Below, one piece after another: positions 17,717 to 28,195 of a DNA stretch of 64,000 nt. The DNA comes from Niallia sp. XMNu-256. GTDB lineage: Bacteria; Bacillota; Bacilli; Bacillales; Cytobacillaceae. Location: the NCBI RefSeq assembly GCF_036670015.1, contig NZ_CP137636.1:4132501-4196500 (forward strand). The letters are read 5' to 3'. Position numbers and translations under genes: made by a program. The first letter of the stretch is position 1, and each line of letters opens with the position of its first letter. The notes beneath the pieces are model-generated. The model had not been told where the DNA came from and made no database searches. It saw nothing but the letters and a program-made list of their open reading frames with translations.

Positions 17717-17825
17717 TACCAGTATTTGATTAAACACATTATTGCAAGAAAATGATAGGTTGTCAACAGTATTTTTACACGTTAAAGTGAGGTACTAAAA
17801 CTGCTTAAACTTATTACTGTTTCGT

Positions 17826-19025
17826 TTAGGTTAATTCAACCTGCCTTGTTTCTTTTCCAAAAAATGCTAGGACAATAACACCGATGACAATACTTACGCA
17901 AAAGATCGCAAAAATGAAGCCAATCGTATACCCTGCGGCAACAAGGGAACCGACAAGGAGCGGTCCAAGAATTCCCCCGACACGTCCAATGGATGCAGCC
18001 ATCCCAGCCCCTGTCCCACGGATGACAGCCGGATATTGTTCAGGAGTATAAGCATACAGTGCACCCCATGCGCCAAGATTAAAGAATGATAAAAAGATCC
18101 CTGAAGCGATTAAAATTGCCGTTGTTTCTGCATTACCAAAAATAAATGCTGATCCTGCTGTCCCTAACAAATAGGTAACAAGTACAAACTTTCTCCCCAT
18201 TCGTTCAATAAGCCATGCTGCCGTAAAATATCCTGGTAACTGAGCTAGTGTCATGATTAGTACATATTCGAAACTTTGAATCATACTGAAACCTTTCATT
18301 ACCATAACACTTGGCAACCAGAGGAACATTCCATAGTATGAAAAAACAACGGTAAACCAAACTACCCAAAGGACAAAAGTAGATCGTGAATATTCCTTTG
18401 ACCAAACATCTCGGATATTTTGACCTACTGACCGTTTCTCCGCCTTCTTTGGAGAAAATGCTGGAGAATCAGGAAGGTTTAGTCGTAGATAAATAGCATA
18501 AAAGGCGGGTAGCGCACTAAGGATTAATGCAAGCCGCCAGCCAAATGACGGGATAATAAAATAGGAAATTAGTGCTGCCAATAACCAGCCAAATGCCCAA
18601 AAGCTTTCAAGTAATACAACCACTCGTCCACGTTCCTTCGCTGAGACACTTTCTGAAACGAGCGTCGAAGCGACTGGTAATTCGCCGCCAAGCCCCATAC
18701 CAATAAAAAAGCGTAGAACTAAAAAGGCAAATAGAGTAGTCGTAAATGCGGAAATACCACTGGCAATTGAAAATAATAATAAGGTAATAATAAAAATATT
18801 CTTTCTACCCATTCGATCTGCCCATAGTCCGAACAGAAATGCACCAACAGCCATTCCGATTGAGTTCACACTACCTATCCACCCCATTTGTTCTGGTGTC
18901 AAGTCCCAATCTACTTTTAGTGCAGCAATAATAAACGAAAGCATCCCAACATCCATTGCATCAAACATCCAACCAAGCCCTGCAATGCCGAGAAGCCTTC
19001 TCTGTGAAATTGATTTTTCTGCCAC
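17826..19025 (-). CDS. niaP: Niacin transporter NiaP (MFS)
   Basis: 399 aa with about 12 membrane segments. The N-terminus (SISQRRLLGIAGLGWMFDAM) and stretches such as FSYYGMFLWLPSVMVMKGFS and GAWGALYAYTPEQYP are very close to Bacillus subtilis NiaP (YceI), which imports nicotinate. The GTG at 19025 is chosen because AGGAGG (19034-19039) is 8 bases upstream; a longer in-frame start at 19085 would read through that site and a likely operator. It is a single-gene unit with its own promoter. Confidence 0.92.
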   Translation of the reverse strand: MAEKSISQRRLLGIAGLGWMFDAMDVGMLSFIIAALKVDWDLTPEQMGWIGSVNSIGMAVGAFLFGLWADRMGRKNIFIITLLLFSIASGISAFTTTLFAFLVLRFFIGMGLGGELPVASTLVSESVSAKERGRVVVLLESFWAFGWLLAALISYFIIPSFGWRLALILSALPAFYAIYLRLNLPDSPAFSPKKAEKRSVGQNIRDVWSKEYSRSTFVLWVVWFTVVFSYYGMFLWLPSVMVMKGFSMIQSFEYVLIMTLAQLPGYFTAAWLIERMGRKFVLVTYLLGTAGSAFIFGNAETTAILIASGIFLSFFNLGAWGALYAYTPEQYPAVIRGTGAGMAASIGRVGGILGPLLVGSLVAAGYTIGFIFAIFCVSIVIGVIVLAFFGKETRQVELT

Positions 19026-19038
19026 GTTGTCTACCTCC

Positions 19039-19085
19039 TGTGTCTTGACAGTTGTCATTACTAAATTACTATAATCATCATTCAT
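19039..19085 (-). promoter_or_regulatory. niaP promoter region with candidate NiaR operator
   Basis: On the minus strand TTGTAT, a 17-base spacer and TATAGT (about 19098-19070) form a promoter. Just downstream, TGACAACTGTCAAGACA (19057-19041) contains interlocking GACA/TGTC half-sites. A nicotinate-responsive NiaR operator would be expected here in Bacillales; the assignment is an inference from position and the repeat. Confidence 0.4.
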
Positions 19086-19551
19086 TAAAAATACAAGGCT
19101 TTTTTAGTAGAAAGGATCATGATTATTCGTTTAAATTCGTCTCTGGCAGCCTTTGGATAAAGGAGGTATTTAAGAACTCATCTGAGTGGGGGCCCATAAG
19201 GCATTCTAAAGAGAATGGCGTTGAGAATTGGTTTTGATCGGTCTTATTAAATTTATGTTGCCCTATTATCACAGTCGTTAATCTACTCTTTCAACTCTAC
19301 TTATGAGAACAAGAAAAACTGCAATAATTTTATGCTATTAAAGAATTTAAAAAGGCTTCTTGCCATAATAGACAAGAGGGCCTTAATTAAAAATAGACAA
19401 TGGAAAACACCACATAAGTTAACTTAGGACAGGCAAATAGCCTACGCAAATTCCTTATTATTAGTGGATGACCATTCTATGTTACCGATGTACTACTTAG
19501 ACTAAATACTTCTGCTTAACATAGAGCTGCTTCATTGAATTTCTCCTTAAT
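19086..19551. other. Gene-poor stretch between niaP and an SDR remnant
   Basis: No convincing gene is visible. There is an imperfect hairpin near 19352-19384 (AAGGCTTCTTG against CAAGAGGGCCTT) resembling a decayed copy of the codBA attenuator stem. A GTGGGGGCCCA block near 19187 recalls the dispersed repeat seen at 5183 and 61993. It probably reflects decay and rearrangement. Confidence 0.3.
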
Positions 19552-19593
19552 AAAAAAAGGAAAGTCGCCATTTTACGGTTTGGGCAACTTTCC
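19552..19593 (-). terminator. Terminator after the SDR remnant
   Basis: Arms GGAAAGT (19559-19565) and ACTTTCC (19587-19593), with GCC/GGC inner pairs. A run of seven T lies on the minus strand at 19558-19552. Confidence 0.65.
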
Positions 19594-19602
19594 TTGAATC
19601 GA

Positions 19603-19980
19603 TTAAAGAGCAGCAGCGCCACCATCAATTGAAATAATGGCACCATGAATATACGAGGACTCATCACTAAGTAGAAAGTCGACAACATCCGCAACTTCAT
19701 GGGGTTGGCCTAACCTGCCCATTGGGACTGACTCAGCCATTTCTTTGATTGCTTCTGGAGGAAATGCCTTTACCATTGGTGTCTCATTCGTACCAGGAGC
19801 GATCACATTAATTCGGATATTTTCTCTCCCATATTCACCAGCAATGGTTTTAGTTAGACCGATAACAGCATGTTTTGTTGCTGAATAAGCGCCCAATGTA
19901 GGCATACCGACCATACCGCCAAGTGAAGCTGGATTCACGATCACTCCTCCGCCAGTTTTCAACATTTCATTAACGACAAA
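19603..19980 (-). pseudogene. Truncated short-chain dehydrogenase (C-terminal half)
   Basis: About 120 residues resemble only the second half of a classical SDR. They contain the SLGGM strand, the YSATKHA catalytic pair, RINVIAPG and the terminal SIDGGAAAL. The Rossmann N-terminus with the TGxxxGIG motif is missing. Upstream the frame runs into a TAA stop before residue FVVNEMLK. A full SDR is about 250 aa, so this is a 5'-deleted remnant. It could still be translated from the ATG at 19965, but it lacks the cofactor-binding half. Confidence 0.8.
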
Positions 19981-20149
19981 TTATTTATTCAAGTAGTAAT
20001 ATACCCATTAACACCTTGTGAATATATGAGCATTCAATTTTATTATAGCATTAATTTGTAAAAAGAGGAGCGAATGACCAAAAATACGATTCACTCCTTT
20101 TTAAAATGATAAATAAGCGACAAGTACGCTCCTGTCGCTTCAAATTGAT

Positions 20150-20500
20150 TTATTTATTCATAAAAGCTTTAATTTCCTCTTCTGGCATAGATGAATCACA
20201 TTTCACGTTTACTGTGTCACCATTCGTATAGATGAAACCAGGAACCGTTGGAATGTCGTATTCATTACGGAAGGCTGTAATTCCTTCCATATCTGACTCT
20301 TCCACACTATTCACGTAATAGATGTGTGTATTCGTTTCTTCAGCGACTTTTTTTAATTTTTCAACGAATATTTGACAAAAAGGACATACTGCTTTGCCAA
20401 TATAGATTACAGCTTCGCCTTCCCCTTTTACTAATTCCTGGGCTTTTGCAGAATCAATTTTATCAAAACTAGTTACAGTTTCTTCATAAGTAGAAATCAT
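20150..20500 (-). CDS. Thioredoxin-fold protein (PedC/BrcD-like)
   Basis: 116 aa, no signal peptide. A thioredoxin-like core with CPFC near residue 39 (IGKAVCPFCQIF) and a cis-Pro region (IPTVPGF). It resembles small bacteriocin-accessory type thioredoxins of Firmicutes, but no bacteriocin gene is nearby. AAAGGAG lies upstream of the ATG. It lies 90 bases downstream of gshF on the same strand, so a glutathione- or thiol-linked reductase role is possible but inferred only from the neighbourhood. Confidence 0.8.
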   Translation of the reverse strand: MISTYEETVTSFDKIDSAKAQELVKGEGEAVIYIGKAVCPFCQIFVEKLKKVAEETNTHIYYVNSVEESDMEGITAFRNEYDIPTVPGFIYTNGDTVNVKCDSSMPEEEIKAFMNK

Positions 20501-20590
20501 TGCTCAATCTCCTTTCAATATTACTTTTACCTCACCGTGCTTAGGACGAGGTTATTTATAATTGAGTTTGAACCTTACATCGTTTTATTA

Positions 20591-22918
20591 TCAATCAACA
20601 GCTACCGTAGTAAATCCACGTCTTGTTAGTCGCATCCTTTTGGCTGAATTTAAGTCCTGATTTTGTTCTAGTTCAGGGAATAAATAATATAGAATATCCA
20701 TCGTTAAACGGCGTGACTCTCCCTTATATGGATAAATATGCATATACATGGATGGATTAAAGTTTGCCTCAATGATTCCATAAGCATTTTTATCAGCAGC
20801 AGGAACTTCTGTATTTTCAATAATTAAATCAATCCCACAAATTTTCACCCCGAGTGCAGCGACTGCATCTACGGCTATTTTCTTATAATCATCTGGAATT
20901 TGATCGGTCACATCAATTGAATCTCCGCCTGTACTAACATTGGAATTCTCGCGCAAATAGACAATTTTATCTTTTGGTGGAATCGAATCCATTCGATATC
21001 CTTGAGATTTAAGCATAAGATTTTCCAATTCACCTAATTGTATAGTTTCCAAAGGTGTTCGATGATCTCTTCCTCTTAACGGGTCCTGATTCTTTTCCAT
21101 GACTAACTCTTCAATTGTGTGTTTACCATCTCCTACAACATTCGCAGGTACTCTTAATAAAACAGCCAAAACTTTATCATGCAACACGAAAAAGCGATAT
21201 TCTGTTCCTTTAATAAACTCTTCTATTAACACAGATGAATCTTCTTTAAATGCCAGAGTGAGTGCCTTTTGATAATCTTCATAATTTGCGCCTTCTTTGA
21301 AGATCGATATTCCTAATCCATAGTTAGTCGTTTTTGGTTTCACAACAAAGGATTTACTGGAAAAGAGATCATAGGAACGCAAAGCCTGTTCTATTGTCTG
21401 AAATTCCTCACCTTTCGGCACACGAAATCCATGTTGGTGGAGAATTTTCTTTGTTACGGTTTTATTTTCCATAATTTTAGTAGCCACATAAGTATCTTTA
21501 CTTGTCATATTCCCACTTTTTACATATTCAACATGATCTTTTAATTGAAGCCTTAAAAATTGATCTTGTCGATCCAAAATTTCTACCTTAATTCCTTGCT
21601 GTATGGCATCAAACATTAAAATTTGAGTGGACAACTCCATATCAGTATATCCTGCCAATTCATAAGGTTTTTCCCATGATTTTTTATAATTTTCTTTCGC
21701 TATTGACGTAGCCAATTGACTTTGCCGGCTTTTTTCACTTTCTGTATAAAGTCTTCCAGCTAAAGTTTGACTTGGGTCCATTAACATTTCTCTCAGATGA
21801 GTAAATAACTTTCCTGAAATCGTCAAGTCTAAGGTTTCTACTAAATGTTCCATCTCATCAATCAAATTTTGAGCATCTCGTTTAAATTGTGTGTGCGCTA
21901 ATGGATGCTCAAGAGCCACGATATCATTGTAAGTATCACCTTGTTTTACCCAATCATCACAATGATCCCCTTCATCTTTCCATAGTAAATAAAGTAAGAA
22001 AAGATGGAGAAATTCTACTTGTTCAGAACTAATTCCATAAGTTTCAAAGGGGTTTAAATCTATATTGCGCAATTCAATATAGTTAACACCGTTTTCCAAA
22101 TCTGAAACATGATTGCCGCCTCTTAAACGAACCGGTGAATAAAATTCTTTCTCTTCTGATAGAAGCCCTTTTTTAACCATCATGGATAGATCTGATAGAT
22201 ACTTTTGTATACTGCTATAGGAGACTTGAACATCATCAGAATTGGTATACCCATATTTACTGTTTCTAATGCTTCTTACGGCCACATTCAAGGAATTATC
22301 TTCAAAGAAATTCTTTTCACTAAGAGGAGAAGCTCCAAAAAGGTAAATCACTAACCACCGATAGTGGAGATAATTTCTTGTGACTTTTAGATAAACCTCT
22401 GCTTTAAATTTTTGGTAATCTTCTATCTCCGATTGTAAGCTGAATAATGCTCTAATTAACTCTTCACTAAATTCAAAGTTGAAATGGATTCCGCTTATCA
22501 TTTGTTTACGACGGCCATATGAGTCTGATAAAGTTTGGCGGTATTTGACATTCTCAACATTTTTCAATTTCGCAATCACAATGTCTTCTTCTTTTTCTGG
22601 TAACTGTGGCGGGATGCTTAATGGCCATAGCATTTCATTCTCATCCAAAGAACGATAAGCAACATCATGGATTGCCGCTAAGTAATCAAATAGATCCTTT
22701 ATTGTCTCAGTAACAGGTGTGATTAATTCCAGCTGTGTTTCCGCAAAGTCCCGCTGAATATATGGGTGATCATCTCTTATGCCAAGACTTTTTGGATGAT
22801 CAGTTTTAGCTAAATTTCCTGATAAGTCCACTCGATGACTTTCTTTTTCTATCCCATAGCGGGCTTTTAATAAGTATGGTTTTACCCGGTCATTGGCTAA
22901 CATTTCTTTAAAATCCAT
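20591..22918 (-). CDS. gshF: Bifunctional glutamate-cysteine ligase/glutathione synthetase GshF
   Basis: 775 aa, the usual length for GshF (GshAB). The N-terminal part (KARYGIEKESHRVD, FAETQLELITPV, SGIHFNFEF) is a gamma-glutamylcysteine ligase. The C-terminal 280 residues form an ATP-grasp domain (KPKTTNYGLGISIFKEG, VLIEEFIKGTEYRFFV, CGIDLIIE, IIEANFNPSMYMHIYPYKG) for glycine addition. The start at 22918 is preferred because GGGAGGG lies 9 bases upstream, while the in-frame TTG at 22936 overlaps it. GshF is unusual in Bacillaceae, which mostly use bacillithiol. Its neighbours frmB and frmA use glutathione. Confidence 0.96.
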   Translation of the reverse strand: MDFKEMLANDRVKPYLLKARYGIEKESHRVDLSGNLAKTDHPKSLGIRDDHPYIQRDFAETQLELITPVTETIKDLFDYLAAIHDVAYRSLDENEMLWPLSIPPQLPEKEEDIVIAKLKNVENVKYRQTLSDSYGRRKQMISGIHFNFEFSEELIRALFSLQSEIEDYQKFKAEVYLKVTRNYLHYRWLVIYLFGASPLSEKNFFEDNSLNVAVRSIRNSKYGYTNSDDVQVSYSSIQKYLSDLSMMVKKGLLSEEKEFYSPVRLRGGNHVSDLENGVNYIELRNIDLNPFETYGISSEQVEFLHLFLLYLLWKDEGDHCDDWVKQGDTYNDIVALEHPLAHTQFKRDAQNLIDEMEHLVETLDLTISGKLFTHLREMLMDPSQTLAGRLYTESEKSRQSQLATSIAKENYKKSWEKPYELAGYTDMELSTQILMFDAIQQGIKVEILDRQDQFLRLQLKDHVEYVKSGNMTSKDTYVATKIMENKTVTKKILHQHGFRVPKGEEFQTIEQALRSYDLFSSKSFVVKPKTTNYGLGISIFKEGANYEDYQKALTLAFKEDSSVLIEEFIKGTEYRFFVLHDKVLAVLLRVPANVVGDGKHTIEELVMEKNQDPLRGRDHRTPLETIQLGELENLMLKSQGYRMDSIPPKDKIVYLRENSNVSTGGDSIDVTDQIPDDYKKIAVDAVAALGVKICGIDLIIENTEVPAADKNAYGIIEANFNPSMYMHIYPYKGESRRLTMDILYYLFPELEQNQDLNSAKRMRLTRRGFTTVAVD

Positions 22919-23021
22919 CGTTGCTATCCCTCCCAACTAACCATCTACCAAACAAATTTCTTTGTCAAATAAATGAGTCAGAAAAATATCCACATTTACA
23001 AGCAATGTGGATATTTTTGAA

Positions 23022-23852
23022 TTATCTTAAGTACTTCACATGGAAAGCGAAATGGTCTTCTAAGAAAGAAGCTATAAAGAAATAGCTGTGATCATAGCCT
23101 TCCACTTTCTCGTAATTTACTTCGTTATTTTCCTTAGCATTCTGTAAAAAATAAGTTTCATCCAATTGTTCTGGATAAAAATTATCTTCAGTACCTTGGG
23201 TAATATGAATTGGGGGCATGCCTACTTCCTTAATCAATTCGGAAGAATCCCATTCTTTCCAAGAAGCTTGATCTTCACCTAAATAAGTGGAGAAAGCTTT
23301 CTTACCCCATGGCACTCTGCTTGGGCTTAAAATAGGAGAAAAAGCAGAAATCGCTTTGAATCTCTCTTTATTTTTCATGCCAATTACTAAAGCGCCATGA
23401 CCTCCCATTGAGTGGCCCATAATGCTTTCTTGTCCTGAAAAGTTTGGTACTAATGTTGATGCAATAGCTGTTAACTCATTTACAATATATGTGTACATGT
23501 GATAATGCTTTGCCCATGGGTCCTGTGTCGCATTTAAATAAAAACCCGCGCCTTGTCCAAGATCCCATGCTTCATCGTCAGCCACATGTTCTCCACGTGG
23601 TGAAGTATCAGGAATCATGACTGCTACTTGATATTTTTCAGCCAATCGTTGAAATCCGCTTTTTTGACTAAAATTATCATCTGTACAAGTTAAACCAGAT
23701 AACCACCAAATAAGGGGAATTTTTTTCTCGTCTTTATTTGATGGCAAGTAGATACTAAATGTCATATCACATTGTAATACTTCTGAATAATGTCTGTATT
23801 TACATTGTTCCCCGCCAAAAGAGAGGCGTTTTTCAATAAGCTCAAGACTCAC
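23022..23852 (-). CDS. frmB: S-formylglutathione hydrolase
   Basis: 276 aa alpha/beta hydrolase of the esterase D family. The nucleophile elbow GHSMGGHGA is near residue 145, with WWLSGLTCTDDNF (oxyanion-hole loop), an Asp in TEDNFYPEQ and the final His in GYDHSYFFI completing the triad. It hydrolyses S-formylglutathione to formate and glutathione. A GTG start at 23852 is chosen because GGAGAG lies 7 bases upstream within the end of frmA. It directly follows frmA and should be translationally coupled with it. Confidence 0.94.
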   Translation of the reverse strand: MSLELIEKRLSFGGEQCKYRHYSEVLQCDMTFSIYLPSNKDEKKIPLIWWLSGLTCTDDNFSQKSGFQRLAEKYQVAVMIPDTSPRGEHVADDEAWDLGQGAGFYLNATQDPWAKHYHMYTYIVNELTAIASTLVPNFSGQESIMGHSMGGHGALVIGMKNKERFKAISAFSPILSPSRVPWGKKAFSTYLGEDQASWKEWDSSELIKEVGMPPIHITQGTEDNFYPEQLDETYFLQNAKENNEVNYEKVEGYDHSYFFIASFLEDHFAFHVKYLR

Positions 23853-23856
23853 TTTC

Positions 23857-25002
<1,146 letters not shown>

Positions 25003-25042
25003 CTATAGTTATATTTTTCCACATTGTTATTCACAATTCAAT

Positions 25043-25060
25043 ACTGACAATATTGTCACT
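25043..25060. promoter_or_regulatory. Candidate HxlR operator on the frmA side
   Basis: ACTGACA-ATAT-TGTCACT, with a perfect 14-base palindrome TGACAATATTGTCA at its centre. It lies 71 bases upstream of the frmA start and matches the second copy at 25203-25220. Confidence 0.65.
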
Positions 25061-25202
25061 ATAGTCAAAATAACAATATAATGGTATGAATAAGGTGATT
25101 CTCCTAATTTAATTCAAATAGAAGTTTACTATTCATGTATACCCTTTTTCTTTTGCCTTAATTTACTTTTCCATAATTGCATAATATAATTCATCAAACA
25201 AT

Positions 25203-25220
25203 ACTGACATTTTTGTCAGT
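25203..25220. promoter_or_regulatory. Candidate HxlR operator on the regulator side
   Basis: ACTGACA-TTTT-TGTCAGT is a perfect 7+7 inverted repeat 38 bases upstream of the hxlR-type gene. The same half-sites and 4-base gap occur at 25043, 160 bases away. Confidence 0.65.
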
Positions 25221-25257
25221 AAAGAAATAATAACGACAGTAAAGGGGATAAAACTAG

Positions 25258-25620
25258 ATGGTTATTGATTATAAAGACAAAACTTTTTTTACTAGCAAAG
25301 ATTTAGCTTTATCAGTCATTGGGGGACGTTGGAAAATAGCCATTATTTGGTGTTTACTCCAACAATCTCCATTAAGGTTAAGCGAAATACAAAAATACCT
25401 TCCCGATGTCAATCAGCGTATGTTAATTAGACAATTAAGGGAATTAGAAGAAGATCATATCATTACTAGAGTTGTATATCCGGTTGTCCCTCCTAAAGTG
25501 GAATATCAACTAAGTGAAATTGGTTTACGCCTTGAGCCAGTTGTCACTTCCATTTGTACTTGGGGAGATCATTTTAGAGCATTCTTGGAAGAAGATGCTG
25601 ACAAAAAACCGGATGAATAA
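25258..25620 (+). CDS. HxlR family transcriptional regulator
   Basis: 120 aa winged helix-turn-helix protein. ALSVIGGRWKIAIIWCLL, RLSEIQKYLPDVNQRMLIRQLRELEEDHII and VEYQLSEIGLRL form the HxlR signature. HxlR proteins often sense aldehydes or electrophiles through an N-terminal cysteine. Here that cysteine before GGRWK is absent, but Cys residues occur at about 32 and 101. AGGGG precedes the ATG. It is divergent from frmA with paired palindromes between, so control of formaldehyde detoxification is likely. Confidence 0.9.
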   Translation: MVIDYKDKTFFTSKDLALSVIGGRWKIAIIWCLLQQSPLRLSEIQKYLPDVNQRMLIRQLRELEEDHIITRVVYPVVPPKVEYQLSEIGLRLEPVVTSICTWGDHFRAFLEEDADKKPDE

Positions 25621-25676
25621 TAAACTTTATAATTTAAGTGAAAATAAAGGACACGAAATGATATAGGTGACTGACT

Positions 25677-25708
25677 GGAGGTGGAAATTTCCCACCTCCT
25701 TTTTTTTA
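25677..25708 (+). terminator. Terminator after the HxlR gene
   Basis: Perfect 8-base arms GGAGGTGG (25677-25684) and CCACCTCC (25692-25699), followed by eight T. Confidence 0.88.
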
Positions 25709-26371
25709 GATTTTACTTCTTCCTACACGATTTAACATCTCAAGATATTGTCTATCACCAAGTCCATAATGGGTAAATTCCACAATTAATTTAGATACAA
25801 GCATTTCTTCGGATAAGTTTTTGAACTTGTTAATATAACGAATAAGTTCACTGTTTTGACTAAGATAATTTAAGTATAATTCAATTCCACTTTTTAAAAA
25901 AGCTGGAAGGATATGTTTGGGCATTTCCTTTCGAATCAACACTTTTTTGTAAATAGAATAATATCCTTCAGCTTTCAATGATAAATGATCCATAAGTTCA
26001 TATTTATCTCCGACTATATGTAATTCAATTTCCCCCTTATAGTCTGTCTGATCTAACCAGCCAAGAATAGTAAGAACATTGATTTGGCAAAACATATCTA
26101 CATCAAACCATAATGAGAGATGGGTGAAGTTTTTATCTAAGAAGAGCTTGAGTGGCTTTAAAGTAATTTCTGTATATTGTTCAAGTGTAACATGATGAAC
26201 CTTAGCACGTACTTGGCTGAATTGAGGTGAAAAAATATCGTCATTCGTGTCTCCATAACACATGGCTTCATTAAAAGGAATCAATAATTCTCCATCAAGA
26301 AAATGGGTCCTTTTAAAATAATCATACATGGATTGGCCATTTAATAGGTGTAATGTCCTGTTTTGAGTCAT
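25706..26371 (-). CDS. DUF1835-like conserved hypothetical protein
   Basis: 221 aa. The N-terminal HLLNGQSMYDYFKR, then GELLIPFNEAMCYGD, followed by a helical region with LSLWFDVDMFCQIN resembles DUF1835-type proteins of Bacillus, whose role is unknown. No membrane segment or catalytic motif is evident. The ATG at 26371 is chosen because ACAGGAGA lies about 9 bases upstream; the ATG at 26407 has no site. It converges with the HxlR gene. Confidence 0.65.
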   Translation of the reverse strand: MTQNRTLHLLNGQSMYDYFKRTHFLDGELLIPFNEAMCYGDTNDDIFSPQFSQVRAKVHHVTLEQYTEITLKPLKLFLDKNFTHLSLWFDVDMFCQINVLTILGWLDQTDYKGEIELHIVGDKYELMDHLSLKAEGYYSIYKKVLIRKEMPKHILPAFLKSGIELYLNYLSQNSELIRYINKFKNLSEEMLVSKLIVEFTHYGLGDRQYLEMLNRVGRSKI

Positions 26372-26589
26372 AAATTCATCTCCTGTCAGCAGTGATTGGC
26401 TATTCATTTAATAACTTTACGATTGGATATGTAGGGGCAATATGGTTGGGGCTTATTGGAAATATTCTAGTAGCTGAGACTCTAATTTTCATGGGGGTCC
26501 TCCTTTTTACACGTTTAGTTTGACTATTCTAACAAGATTGTGACTATAAATCTATTAGTAGTTAGATCAACCTTTTTTATGACTGTATT

Positions 26590-26627
26590 TATAAAAAATA
26601 GGCATTCCTGATCTAATCTGGAATGCC
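26590..26627 (-). terminator. Terminator of the iclR-dmpFG-gntP operon
   Basis: Perfect arms GGCATTCC (26601-26608) and GGAATGCC (26620-26627). The minus strand then reads TATTTTTTAT. Confidence 0.82.
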
Positions 26628-26638
26628 AAATGAAATAT

Positions 26639-28048
26639 TTAAATAATACCTGTCAGCAAGTATACGGCAATAATGAAGAAAGCCGCAATTGTTTTAATAA
26701 TCGTAATCGCAAAGATATCTTTATAGGACTGCTTATGAGTTAAACCTGTAATAGCTAGCAAAGTGATAACAGCTCCGTTATGTGGAAGTGTATCCATACC
26801 ACCAGAGGCCATTGAAATAACTCGGTGCATAACCTCAAGCGGGATATCAAATTGATTTGCTAGTTTAATATACGTTTCACTCATCATGCCTAATGTAATG
26901 GCAATACCCGCAGAAGCTGACCCAGAAATAGCGGATAAGACATTCGTTGTTACCGCTCCATTAACTAACGGATGACCGAACACAGATGCGATGCCATCTC
27001 TTGCTATTTTAAAGCCAGGCAAGTTTGAAATGACTGCACCAAACCCATATTCTGTTGCCGAGTTCATAATGGCAAGAAGGGCACCGGCCACACCAATTTT
27101 TGTACCTTCCTTAAAGTCCATAACCACTGGTTTGTGGTTATAAAGGATGGTCGCAAGAATACCTACAATTAAAGCAATTTCAACTGACCAAATCCCTACG
27201 ACTTTCGAGGTTTCAATGCTTGGAAAAGCTAGACCGATCGCCTCAAAGTCAAATCCGTTTGGATACCACTTAGGGATAATGGTTGTAAAGGTTTTATTCA
27301 ATACTGCAACAAGGATCACTGGGACGAATGCAAAGATTCTGCGTCCGACACTCTCGTGTGCATTTAAATCAATCTCTGTGACATTTTCTTCTTTAATGGT
27401 TCCAAATGAATCATAGCCTTCACCAGCTTTTTGAGCTTTCTTTCGTTGTGATTCTAAATACCACATACCTAAAGCAAAGATAAAGATCGCACCGATAATC
27501 CCAAGAGTTGGTGCTGAGTAAAGATCTGTTTTAAAAAACGTAGTCGGAATAACGTTTTGCACTTGGGGAGAGCCTGGAAGCGCATCCATTGTAAAGGTGA
27601 ATGAGCCAAGTGCAATTGTACCGGGAATTAAGCGCTTAGGAATATTTGAATCTCTGAACAAATGTCTTGCAAATGGATACACAGCAAATGCAACTACGAC
27701 TAAGCTAACACCACTGTATGTTAGAATGGATGCAAGCAATACGATGACAAGCATCGCTCGTTTTTGACCAACGATTTTAATTAAAGTTGTAGCAATACTC
27801 CTTGCAAGTCCTGACATTTCAACTACTTTACCAAATAATGCTCCCAGTAGGAAAATTGGAAAATACAATTGAATGTATTCTACCATTTTGCCCATAAATA
27901 CATTGGAGTACCAAGGCAGTATCCATGCTGGTTCAGTTAGTAATACAGCAAACAAGGCGCACAGTGGTGCAAAAATGATTACTGTAAAGCCGCGGTAGGC
28001 AATGAACATCAGCATACCGAGTGCCAATAGAATTATAATTAGTTCCAT
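26639..28048 (-). CDS. GntP family permease
   Basis: About 469 aa, 12 or more hydrophobic segments. The GntP/Dsd family pattern is seen in LYFPIFLLGALFGKVVEMSG, GVSLVVVAFAVYPFARHLFR, MDALPGSPQVQNVIPT and MASGGMDTLPHNGAVITLL. Members import gluconate and other hydroxy acids. The ATG at 28048 is preferred because TGAGGAG lies 7 bases upstream. It lies after dmpF and dmpG, so it probably imports a hydroxy- or keto-acid fed to them. Confidence 0.88.
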   Translation of the reverse strand: MELIIILLALGMLMFIAYRGFTVIIFAPLCALFAVLLTEPAWILPWYSNVFMGKMVEYIQLYFPIFLLGALFGKVVEMSGLARSIATTLIKIVGQKRAMLVIVLLASILTYSGVSLVVVAFAVYPFARHLFRDSNIPKRLIPGTIALGSFTFTMDALPGSPQVQNVIPTTFFKTDLYSAPTLGIIGAIFIFALGMWYLESQRKKAQKAGEGYDSFGTIKEENVTEIDLNAHESVGRRIFAFVPVILVAVLNKTFTTIIPKWYPNGFDFEAIGLAFPSIETSKVVGIWSVEIALIVGILATILYNHKPVVMDFKEGTKIGVAGALLAIMNSATEYGFGAVISNLPGFKIARDGIASVFGHPLVNGAVTTNVLSAISGSASAGIAITLGMMSETYIKLANQFDIPLEVMHRVISMASGGMDTLPHNGAVITLLAITGLTHKQSYKDIFAITIIKTIAAFFIIAVYLLTGII

Positions 28049-28195
28049 TTCATTTCTCCTCAATGTATGACTTATTTTTTAGTAATAAAGAAAATAATAG
28101 CGTCTATATTCGTTTTATTTCATAGTCTATGAAGAAAAAAGACTCTAGCTTTCCCTCCATAGACATATCGATAGGTTAATCCTAAAATAATATTT

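Noticed and set aside
20150-20500. Bacteriocin accessory gene as part of a bacteriocin cluster
   Set aside because: Only the fold resembles PedC-like proteins; no precursor peptide, immunity or export gene lies nearby.
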